Positions 1-6,061 of a DNA stretch of 6,061 bases are shown piece after piece; the first letter of the stretch is position 1, and each line of letters begins with the position of its first letter. Position numbers and translations under genes: made by a program. Source of the DNA: CAZOBJ01 sp964577825 (GTDB lineage Bacteria > Planctomycetota > SZUA-567 > JAFGNG01); the NCBI GenBank assembly GCA_964577825.1, contig CAZOBJ010000152.1:1-6061 (forward strand), in the 5' to 3' direction. The notes beneath the pieces were generated by a model. The model was not told the origin of the DNA. It ran no database searches and worked only from the letters and a program-made list of their open reading frames with translations.

Positions 1-3000
1 GCAGAAAATAATCCTGCTCGCGCGCCGCGCCGGGCCGCACCTCCACGCGCCACCGACCCATCATCTCGGGAACCTGTTTGTTGAGGCCCCGACCGTATTT
101 CTCCCACCAGCGGTCCTCCAGCGGCCAGTTCCTGCCGTCGGCCCAGAATTCCTTGCCCGGACCGCCGATCTTCTCCAGGCGCGCCTCCGGCGGGGAAAGC
201 GTGCGGCAGAAGAGGCGGCCCTCTGCCTGGTCGGCGCGGAACGTGCTGCCCGTGACCGTAGGCTCGTTCGAGGTGTGCAAGAGCCACGTCTTCGGATACT
301 CCGCGTTCGTCGAGGTCACCCGGTCGAACACCACGAAGTGATCCGGCGCCAGAAACAGGAACTGGCGGACCATCTGCGCACACTTGTCGGGATGGTAGGC
401 ATCGGTGGCGTCCGTGGCCGCATACGCGAAGTGGCGATCCGTCTCGAACGCCAAAGGATCCGCCCTCTTGGTGTGGCGCTGACCGCCGGCATTGCTCTGG
501 GCCGGTTTCCCGAACATGCCCTTGAACTCCTCGCCGGGCATGCGGATGAGCACACAGTTGTGCGCCACGGTCTGCGAGTAGTACTCCTGGGTCTCCGGCC
601 AGGCGTTGCGGGTGCCGGTGTCCAGGGCGAGCCACCCCTGCTTGTAGATGCCGAAGTGCCCGACATCGAACTGACCGGAGCTGTATTTCGTGCCGGACAT
701 GTTGAACAGGGCGTAGGTGTCCGCCGGACCGCCGCCCGTGCGCATGTGCACGGTGCCGTTGCCGTCGAAGTGGCGCGCCAGGGGCATGCCCTCCGGCAGG
801 CGAGCCGGGGGGGCATCCATGTCCGCGGGCGCCCAAATCTCGCTCCAAATCGGCACCGCGCCGTACTTGCCGTTGCGCGACAGGTCGTAGCGCTGCCACA
901 GGTAGCGCGCCAGATTGGCCATCTCGGGGTGCGACTCGCTGTAGAAGTACACGTGCTGGGCCAGGTACCCGCCGATCGGCCTGCCCCAGCTTTCGGGCCG
1001 GATGTACGCAGGATTGTGCCAGGCAAACGACAGCCCGAAGTAGTGCAGGCCCGGCAGGAAGTTCCAGTAGAGCTGGTTGGGCATGAGCGCGGTGTGGTGC
1101 CATGCCTTTGGGATGTCCGGGCTGATCGCGGACCGCCACGTGTGCACGAAGCTCCAATCCGCGTGCGGGTACGCGGCCGCAGTGTACCCGAAGCGTACCG
1201 CCAGGGCTCCGTCGTCCGTACGCTGCTCCGCGCGCGAGTGCATCATCTTCAAGTGCGTGCCATAGCCTTTCTCCAGGATTTCCAGCGCGCGATGGTAGTC
1301 CTCTTCTCCCAGCTCCTCATCCGCAAGGACCACGCCAGCATACCAGTACAGATTGTCCATCAAGTAGAACGACCCTTGCCAGTTGCGGAAATGCGGCCAC
1401 CTGGTTAGCTGTTCGTACACGTGGTCGAGCATGCGTGAGGCAAGGGCGCGCCGCTGCGCGGGCGTAAGGTCGTTCCACACCCAGTCCAGGGCCGCCAGCC
1501 ATGCGATGCGCGTATGCGAATACCGCATGTCACCATAGGCCCACAGATCGCTTTGGCTCTCGCATTCTGCAAAAATATCCTCGTAGTAGTCGAGCCCGGC
1601 CTCCAGCATCCTCGTGACCTTGGCGAGCAGGTCCCTGTCCCGGGTCACGCGGTACGCAAAGGCTGCGGCGGGCAGTTGCGGACCCCAGTTCTTGACCTCC
1701 ATCGTGTCCACCGGAGGCAGCCCGTCCACAATGTCCTGCATATTCCGATAGGCCGCTCGGCCTTCCCCCAGCGCCCGGTCGCGCATCCCAGGCCACATGT
1801 CCCTGTTCAGGAACAGGCGTGGATGGTCCGGGCGAAGGCGCTGCACCAGGTCGATGGACTGAAGGCGCCGTCTGGCCTCCTCCTTGTGCGCGGCCAGGTC
1901 CTCGTCCATCGCCAGCACGGCCCGGAGCTCGTGCCCGGCGGACGCTTCGTCGAATTGCTCGGCGTGGACCGTGGCCAAGCCCAGGTGCGCCTGGGCCTTC
2001 TGGATCTGTGCCGCCCCCGGCATGTCCAGGACGCTGGCGTATTCGCGCTGGGCCGCGGCGTAATCGGCCTCGTCCAGGTAGGTCTGCGCAATGGCCAGAC
2101 GGGCCCGCGCCTCCTGCTGCGGCGCGAGCCGGCGCGTGTCGAGCAAGTCCCGGTGCCGTGCGCGCACATACTCGCTGGCCGCGATCTTCATCAGGGACTG
2201 GCGAGCCAGGGCACGGGGCCCGCCCGCGGCGAGCGAGAATCCGCTCTCTCCACTGAGCACGCAAACGGCCAGCGCGTGCTCCCCTTCGGACATCGCGACC
2301 TTGAACACGTGATCGGCCAGATCGGCTGAGGAGCGCTGATTGCCCTTGTTCAGGGTGTCGTACACCGGCCGGCCGTCCAGCCACCATTGCATCCACCAGT
2401 TCGCGCCCGCGCCGATCCACGCCTTAGTGTCCGTGTCCACGCTCACGGTGCTGAGCAGATACACCGCCTTGCCTCGCTGCGGCCCGTCGAACAGGTCGCC
2501 GAGGTCCAGCCGATTGTTCGAGAACGAGACTCGCCGCCCTGCAAGCCGCTCGCCGTCCACGTGCAGCTCGTCCGGCACAGTGGCCAGCGCGTTTGCGCCC
2601 AGCAGCGCCGCCCGGTCCACGGACCCGTTCGTGATCGCGCCCGGAGCGAGCGCCACCGGTCCGAAGGCCGTCCAGTCTTCGGGGAACGCGAACTCCGCAT
2701 CCGGGGCCTCCTGCTGGTCGGGCAGTCCGGCCGCGAACACGAAGGAATGGCTCCCGCTGATCACGCGCACGGCCAGCACGTGCTCTCCCGGGGGCAGGGA
2801 GACCGTGAACGTATGGTTGGACATGTGCACCGGGGCGACCTGGTTGCCTGTCTGCACAGTGTCGAGCATCAGCCGGCCGTCCACCCACCACTGCATGCGC
2901 CAGTCCGCGCCGGTCCCGATGCGCAACTCCGTGTCCTGCTCGACCTGTAGCCGCGCGAACAGGTACACGGTCTTTCCGCTCTCCTTGCCTCCAAAGTAGG

Positions 3001-3250
3001 GCCCGAGGTCCACCAGGTTGTTGTAGAACCATACCTCGCGCGGCTGCAGCCGCTCGCCGTCGATGACGAGCTCCTCCGGAACGGTTGTGAGGGCCTCCTG
3101 CGCGGGCACCCCGTACTTGTCCACCGGCCCGAACGCGACCCATTGCTGCGGCCAGTCCACCTCGCCCCCTCTGCTTTGCTGCGCACGCGCCACAACGAGG
3201 ACAAGCGCCGCAACCGCGATCGTCAAGCCCAGATTCGTCCGCACTGCCAT
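1..3250 (-). CDS. Secreted heparinase II/III-family protein with duplicated N-terminal sandwich domain, 3' end outside window
   Basis: This is an uninterrupted frame of 1083 codons from an ATG at 3250 with a strong AGGAGG 8 bases upstream. It runs off the window without a stop; the paralog suggests about 79 residues are missing, for a full length near 1160. In order: signal peptide (1-23), sandwich-like repeat 1 (37-177), repeat 2 (193-345), TPR-like helical linker (about 346-470), helical lyase-type domain (from HPRLFLN at 476; LDWVWNDL, DDGAL) and C-terminal beta domain (from about 818; LDTG, TVAHN, MPGEEF). Long blocks match the upstream paralog, for example YHPDKCAQMVRQF and IGGPGKEFW. 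Odd: Gln860 replaces the paralog's metal-ligand His, while Asp877 and His897 are kept. The helical-domain motif is YPH rather than NSH. Catalysis is therefore uncertain; it could be a lyase of other specificity or a binding protein. The operon position directly after the paralog suggests joint work on one glycan. Confidence 0.85.
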   Translation of the reverse strand, partial: MAVRTNLGLTIAVAALVLVVARAQQSRGGEVDWPQQWVAFGPVDKYGVPAQEALTTVPEELVIDGERLQPREVWFYNNLVDLGPYFGGKESGKTVYLFARLQVEQDTELRIGTGADWRMQWWVDGRLMLDTVQTGNQVAPVHMSNHTFTVSLPPGEHVLAVRVISGSHSFVFAAGLPDQQEAPDAEFAFPEDWTAFGPVALAPGAITNGSVDRAALLGANALATVPDELHVDGERLAGRRVSFSNNRLDLGDLFDGPQRGKAVYLLSTVSVDTDTKAWIGAGANWWMQWWLDGRPVYDTLNKGNQRSSADLADHVFKVAMSEGEHALAVCVLSGESGFSLAAGGPRALARQSLMKIAASEYVRARHRDLLDTRRLAPQQEARARLAIAQTYLDEADYAAAQREYASVLDMPGAAQIQKAQAHLGLATVHAEQFDEASAGHELRAVLAMDEDLAAHKEEARRRLQSIDLVQRLRPDHPRLFLNRDMWPGMRDRALGEGRAAYRNMQDIVDGLPPVDTMEVKNWGPQLPAAAFAYRVTRDRDLLAKVTRMLEAGLDYYEDIFAECESQSDLWAYGDMRYSHTRIAWLAALDWVWNDLTPAQRRALASRMLDHVYEQLTRWPHFRNWQGSFYLMDNLYWYAGVVLADEELGEEDYHRALEILEKGYGTHLKMMHSRAEQRTDDGALAVRFGYTAAAYPHADWSFVHTWRSAISPDIPKAWHHTALMPNQLYWNFLPGLHYFGLSFAWHNPAYIRPESWGRPIGGYLAQHVYFYSESHPEMANLARYLWQRYDLSRNGKYGAVPIWSEIWAPADMDAPPARLPEGMPLARHFDGNGTVHMRTGGGPADTYALFNMSGTKYSSGQFDVGHFGIYKQGWLALDTGTRNAWPETQEYYSQTVAHNCVLIRMPGEEFKGMFGKPAQSNAGGQRHTKRADPLAFETDRHFAYAATDATDAYHPDKCAQMVRQFLFLAPDHFVVFDRVTSTNAEYPKTWLLHTSNEPTVTGSTFRADQAEGRLFCRTLSPPEARLEKIGGPGKEFWADGRNWPLEDRWWEKYGRGLNKQVPEMMGRWRVEVRPGAAREQDYFL
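321..348 (-). repeat. 28-bp perfect direct repeat, copy in downstream gene
   Basis: Twenty-eight bases here are identical to 3905-3932, same orientation, 3584 bases apart. On the minus strand both encode the PDHFVVFDR segment of the heparinase C-terminal domain. It is the longest exact match I noticed between the paralogs. It reflects their common origin and is not a mobile-element repeat. Confidence 0.85.
2216..2674 (-). repeat. Sandwich-like domain, copy 2 (protein-level repeat)
   Basis: This codes for residues 193-345 of the downstream protein and repeats copy 1 motif by motif: WTAFGPV, TVPDELHVDGERL, NNRLDLG, WIGAGANWWMQWWLDG, KGNQ, GEHALAVCVLSG and LAAGGP. It is about 12 residues longer than copy 1, mostly through extra residues after FGPV. 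The final GEHxLAVxxxSG strand also begins the visible part of the upstream protein, so this module is shared by both paralogs. Confidence 0.75.
2720..3142 (-). repeat. Sandwich-like domain, copy 1 (protein-level repeat)
   Basis: This codes for residues 37-177 of the downstream protein. It begins with WVAFGPV, continues through TVPEELVIDGERL, NNLVDLG, RIGTGADWRMQWWVDG and TGNQ, and ends with GEHVLAVRVISGS and FAAGLP. The alternating short hydrophobic segments and the aromatic-rich MQWWVDG core suggest a beta-sandwich, possibly carbohydrate-binding. I do not recognise a named family with certainty. Confidence 0.75.
3182..3250 (-). other. Sec signal peptide of the downstream protein
   Basis: The first 23 residues show a short n-region with one basic residue (MAVRTN), a hydrophobic core (LGLTIAVAALVLVV) and a c-region ending in ARA before QQ. 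This is a typical A-x-A signal peptidase I site, with cleavage predicted after residue 23. No lipobox cysteine is present, so a lipoprotein is unlikely. The protein is therefore inferred to be exported to the periplasm or outside the cell. Confidence 0.85.
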
Positions 3251-3339
3251 GTCATTCACCTCCTGACCTCGCGCTTGTCCGTATCTCTCGCGCCGTCTCC
3301 ATGCCCCAACCGAGCCATCGTGCGCTTGCGCGCGGCAGG
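3251..3339 (-). other. Intergenic spacer within a probable two-gene operon
   Basis: Only 89 bases separate the upstream TAG from the downstream ATG. I see no GC-rich hairpin followed by a T-run and no convincing -35/-10 pair. The only small features are a 4-base-pair GCGC/GCGC potential stem and a 7-base direct repeat (CTCGCGC on the plus strand, 3268-3274 and 3287-3293), both expected by chance in GC-rich DNA. Co-transcription of the two genes is the simplest reading. Confidence 0.6.
3259..3264 (-). promoter_or_regulatory. Shine-Dalgarno site AGGAGG of the downstream gene
   Basis: On the minus strand AGGAGG lies 8 bases before the ATG at 3250. This decides the start: the in-frame GTG at 3259 overlaps the Shine-Dalgarno itself and is too close to use it, and the nearby ATG at 3255 is in another frame. 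The signal peptide also begins at the ATG at 3250. Confidence 0.9.
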
Positions 3340-6061
3340 CTATTCATCCCGCAGCGCCAGCCCCGCCTGCGCCATGATCTCCTGCGTCAGCGGGCGGTCC
3401 ACGAGCGCCTCGCCGTCTTCCTCGATGCGGATGTGGCCGCCGACCGCGCCCGCCTTGTTGAGCGCGATCGTGTACCTGCGCGCGCCCACGGAGAAGGTCA
3501 GCTCGATGCGGTCTTCGGTCTCCCGCACCGAGCTTTCGACCATCTCGTCCACGGACTGGTCCGCCACCTGAATGAGGTGGAGAAAGTAGTCCTGTTCGCG
3601 CGCCGCGCCAGGCTTCACCTCGACCCGCCATCGGCCGGCATGCTCGGGCACCTCGCCCCCCGGAGCCATGCCGATGTAGCGCCAGTAGCGAAACTCCTCC
3701 TCGATGGGCCAGTTGCGGCCAGCGGCCCAGAACTCCTTGCCCGGCCCGCCGATCTTCTCCAATACGGCGTCCAGCGGATACAGGGTCCGGCAGAAGATGC
3801 GGCCCCGATCCTGGTCCGCACGGAACGCTTTGCCTGCAACCACAGATTCGGTCGAAGTATGCAGAAGCCACTTTTTCGGATACTCCGCCTGAGTCGAAGC
3901 CACGCGGTCGAACACCACGAAGTGATCCGGCGGCAAGTAGATGAACTGCCGGACCATCTGCGCGCACTTGTCCGGGTGATAGGTCTCGGTGGCGTCGCTG
4001 GCCGCGTACGCGTACAGCGGATGGGACTCGAAGCCCAGCGGTTCGGCGTGATAGTGATATCGGTTCTGCCCGCCGCTGTTCGACTCGATGCCACCGAACT
4101 CTTCGCCCGGCATGCGGATCAGTACGGCGTTGTGCGCCACGGTCTGGTAGTAATAGTTCTGGGCGTGCGGGTTGGCCTTCTGGACGCCACTGTCTATGGC
4201 AAGGTATCCCTGCTTGCAGATCGTGAAGTGCGTGGCGTCGAAGTGGCATGACGCCGTGGTGTACGTGGTGGAGCGCCTCCCGCCACCCAGCGCGAACAGC
4301 GCGTACGTATCTTCAGGGCCGAAGCCCGACGACATCAACACTTGGCCCACGCCTTCGAAGTGCCGCGCCACGGGCATCCCCTCGGGCAGCACGGGCGGCG
4401 GCGTCTTCTGCTCCAGGTCCGTCATCAGGAACCGGAAGAACGGATAGGCGCCTGGGAAGGCGCGTATCTGTTCGGCGATCCGGCTGCGCAGGTAACTGGC
4501 CACGGCCGCCTGTTCCGGCTGTGACTCTCCAAAGAAGTGAATGAACTGTGTCAAATGATCATATATCTTGTCGAGATGGCCCAACCGGATGGCCGTGCGT
4601 GAGTAGCCGAAATGGAACACGCCCGGCGCCGTCCAAGTCGAGGCAGGATCGCGCAACGGACCCACGCGGACGATCTGCCGCAGCGCGTAATCGGGCGATA
4701 CGTTGCTATTGGCCCAGGCCGGAGGGATGTCCATCCCCAGGGCCGACTGCCAGGTGTGCATGAAGTTCCACCCGTGCGAGTTGGGGAGGTCTCCCAGCGA
4801 GTACCCGATGTTCGTCTGCCACGCCCCATCGTCTCCGGAGGTGGCCAGCCGGTCCTGAATGGCATCGCGACTATGTGCGAACCCCGCACCGAGCAACGCC
4901 AGGGCGCGCACCAGATCCGGATCCCTCAACTGAGCGTCGACCAGAGCCAGCCCGCCGTACCAGTACACCTCGCGCTCGTAGTAATGCGGGATGCGCGCCA
5001 ACTTGTCGCGGACCTTGTCCTCTTCATACATGTCCGACAGGTACTTGAGCGTATCGGCCGCCAGCGCCCGCCGGTCCGCCGGCGGCAGGTCGTTCCACAT
5101 CCAGTCCAGCGCGGCCATGTAGCCCAGCCGGTGGGTGCTGTGCGACCGGCCGTAGCGCCGCCCTACAAGAAAATCCGCCGTGGCGCGCAGCATCGCCTTG
5201 GCCTTGTCCAGCGCGGCCGGGTCGTCGGTGACCCGGTAGACAAGCGCGGCCTCCGCGGCTCGGGTGCCCCAGTCATCCGGATGAATCTCCTCGGCGCGGA
5301 CCCCGTCCACCCGGGCCTTCATCTCGTTGAACAGGTCCCGTTCGGCGGTCAGCGCCCGCTCCCGCACGGCCGGCCAGGTCTGTGCGTTGAAGAAGACGCG
5401 CGGGTGCTCGGGCCGCAGGCGCGGGAGCAGGTCGATGCCCTCGATCAGGGCCCCGGCCTCCCACCTGCGCTGCCGGTCCAGGTCCTCCATCCCGCGCGCC
5501 TGTTCGAGCTCGCGACGAGCCTCCGCATACTTGCGCTCCTGCAGATAGGAGCGGGCGAGCGTCAGCTGCGCCCGTGCCAGCAAGTGCGGGTCGCTCGTGA
5601 CAGTGCGCGCGCGAGACACGGCCTCGCGCGCCGCGGCAAGGTCGTTCTCCGCCAGATACGCCCGGGCGATACCCAGGTAGGCCTCCGCCTTCTGGTCCGC
5701 GGTGGCTTCGTCGAGGGCCAAGACGCGCTCGAACACCTGCCGGATCTCGGCGTAGTCGTTTGCGTCCACGTCGGAGAGAAAGCCCCCGCCCAGCGCCAGG
5801 AGCGCCATAGCCTTCTGCTGGTCGATTTGAGCCACGTCCGCGGCCCTGCGGAAGTGCCTGCGCGCCGCCGCGAAGTCGATGGGTGGAGACCAATGTCCGC
5901 TCGGCCCCTGGGCGTATTCTTCCCGCCCGGCAGTCATCGCGCGCGCGTACTCTGGCGCGCGCACAGTCTGCAGCCCCGGCTCGCCCGCGGCGAAGAGAAA
6001 CCCGCCGCTACCGCTAATCGCAGCCACCGCCAGCACATGCTCTCCCTCGGTCAGCGGGACG
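3340..6061 (-). CDS. Heparinase II/III-family polysaccharide lyase-like protein, 5' end outside window
   Basis: This open frame enters at the window edge and ends at a TAG stop, giving 906 visible residues (first whole codon, 6060, counted as residue 1). The first residues, VPLTEGEHVLAV, match the end of each sandwich repeat in the downstream paralog, so a signal peptide and at least one such domain probably lie beyond the window. Residues about 28-205 are an alanine-rich, TPR-like helical stretch. The lyase part starts near residue 219 (HPRVFFN), followed by the helical domain (LDWMWNDL, DDGAW, NSHGW) and the C-terminal beta domain (from about 558; SCHFD, AIDSG, TVAHN). Seen: His429 to Tyr486 are 57 apart; His606, Asp623 and His643 stand where heparinase II has its zinc ligands (His408/Asp425/His464, from memory of that enzyme); the His606-Asp623 spacing of 17 is the same. 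Inferred: a secreted eliminase acting on a uronate-containing glycan, substrate unknown. The family call is firm; the activity is not proven. Confidence 0.85.
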   Translation of the reverse strand, partial: VPLTEGEHVLAVAAISGSGGFLFAAGEPGLQTVRAPEYARAMTAGREEYAQGPSGHWSPPIDFAAARRHFRRAADVAQIDQQKAMALLALGGGFLSDVDANDYAEIRQVFERVLALDEATADQKAEAYLGIARAYLAENDLAAAREAVSRARTVTSDPHLLARAQLTLARSYLQERKYAEARRELEQARGMEDLDRQRRWEAGALIEGIDLLPRLRPEHPRVFFNAQTWPAVRERALTAERDLFNEMKARVDGVRAEEIHPDDWGTRAAEAALVYRVTDDPAALDKAKAMLRATADFLVGRRYGRSHSTHRLGYMAALDWMWNDLPPADRRALAADTLKYLSDMYEEDKVRDKLARIPHYYEREVYWYGGLALVDAQLRDPDLVRALALLGAGFAHSRDAIQDRLATSGDDGAWQTNIGYSLGDLPNSHGWNFMHTWQSALGMDIPPAWANSNVSPDYALRQIVRVGPLRDPASTWTAPGVFHFGYSRTAIRLGHLDKIYDHLTQFIHFFGESQPEQAAVASYLRSRIAEQIRAFPGAYPFFRFLMTDLEQKTPPPVLPEGMPVARHFEGVGQVLMSSGFGPEDTYALFALGGGRRSTTYTTASCHFDATHFTICKQGYLAIDSGVQKANPHAQNYYYQTVAHNAVLIRMPGEEFGGIESNSGGQNRYHYHAEPLGFESHPLYAYAASDATETYHPDKCAQMVRQFIYLPPDHFVVFDRVASTQAEYPKKWLLHTSTESVVAGKAFRADQDRGRIFCRTLYPLDAVLEKIGGPGKEFWAAGRNWPIEEEFRYWRYIGMAPGGEVPEHAGRWRVEVKPGAAREQDYFLHLIQVADQSVDEMVESSVRETEDRIELTFSVGARRYTIALNKAGAVGGHIRIEEDGEALVDRPLTQEIMAQAGLALRDE
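3905..3932 (-). repeat. 28-bp perfect direct repeat, copy in upstream gene
   Basis: This is the partner of the repeat at 321-348, encoding the same PDHFVVFDR segment with the same codons. The flanking sequence stays similar but not identical, as expected for paralogous coding sequence. Confidence 0.85.
6001..6061 (-). other. Last strand of a sandwich-like domain in the upstream gene
   Basis: The first 20 visible residues of the upstream protein (VPLTEGEHVLAV, then AAISGSGG), followed by FLFAAGEP, align with the ends of both sandwich repeats of the downstream protein (GEHVLAVRVISGS, FAAGLP; GEHALAVCVLSG, LAAGGP). The upstream gene therefore carries at least one copy of this module, mostly outside the window. 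How many copies it has cannot be seen. Confidence 0.75.

Noticed and set aside
275..1408. Long open frame on the plus strand (377 codons)
   Set aside because: It is antisense to the conserved heparinase beta and helical domains of the downstream gene. The arginine-rich, low-complexity translation shows no motif. Long antisense frames are common in GC-rich coding DNA.
1514..2329. Plus-strand open frame (271 codons)
   Set aside because: It lies opposite the TPR-like linker and helical domain, which read clearly on the minus strand. Its product has no recognisable domain or good ribosome binding site.
1530..2420. Minus-strand open frame in another phase (296 codons)
   Set aside because: It is an out-of-phase shadow of the downstream gene. 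The signal-peptide frame continues unbroken through this stretch with conserved motifs, so no frameshift is needed.
3251..3339. Possible terminator or promoter between the two genes
   Set aside because: Only a 4-base-pair GC stem and no T-run is present, and no recognisable -35/-10 pair was found.
3301..4251. Plus-strand open frame (316 codons)
   Set aside because: It is antisense to the most conserved part of the upstream lyase gene. The matching plus-strand frame opposite the paralog (275-1408) shows that such antisense openness follows from the coding strand's codon bias.
1..6061. CRISPR array, mobile element, tRNA or riboswitch
   Set aside because: No short regularly spaced repeats, terminal inverted repeats, transposase motifs or RNA-like folds were noticed. 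Essentially all sequence is explained by the two coding frames.

Overview
The window is GC-rich (roughly two thirds G+C by eye). It is almost completely filled by two long, tandem, paralogous genes on the minus strand, and both run off the window. Reading in the direction of transcription, the first gene (6061 to 3340) lacks its 5' end. The second (3250 to 1) has its start but lacks about the last 80 codons, judged from its paralog. They are separated by 89 bases with no visible terminator, so they look like consecutive genes of one operon. No tRNA, rRNA, CRISPR array, insertion sequence or phage gene was seen.

Both products have the layout of large exported polysaccharide lyases of the heparinase II/III superfamily: an N-terminal beta-sandwich-like module (two tandem copies in the second gene; only the last strand of one is visible in the first), an alpha-helical TPR-like linker, an alpha-helical catalytic-type domain (the HPR[LV]F[LF]N, LDW[MV]WNDL and DDGA motifs) and a C-terminal heparinase-type beta-sandwich (the IDSG/LDTG and TVAHN motifs). 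The second gene starts with a clear signal peptide behind a perfect AGGAGG ribosome binding site, so its protein acts outside the cytoplasm. The likely role is binding and eliminative cleavage of a uronic-acid-containing polysaccharide. The substrate cannot be read from the sequence.

The most interesting point is the divergence inside the pair. The upstream protein keeps residues at spacings that match the catalytic His/Tyr and metal-ligand His/Asp/His of heparinase II. The downstream protein has Gln in place of the first metal-ligand His, lacks the Asn before its helical-domain His, and has an ambiguous catalytic Tyr. This suggests either two different specificities or one active enzyme paired with a degenerate, perhaps binding-only, partner.

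The organism is probably a polysaccharide-degrading bacterium with large exported multidomain proteins. Planctomycetota, Verrucomicrobiota/Lentisphaerota or a related group such as Hydrogenedentota would fit the GC content, the AGGAGG signal and the domain style, but this is an inference with no taxonomic marker gene in the window.
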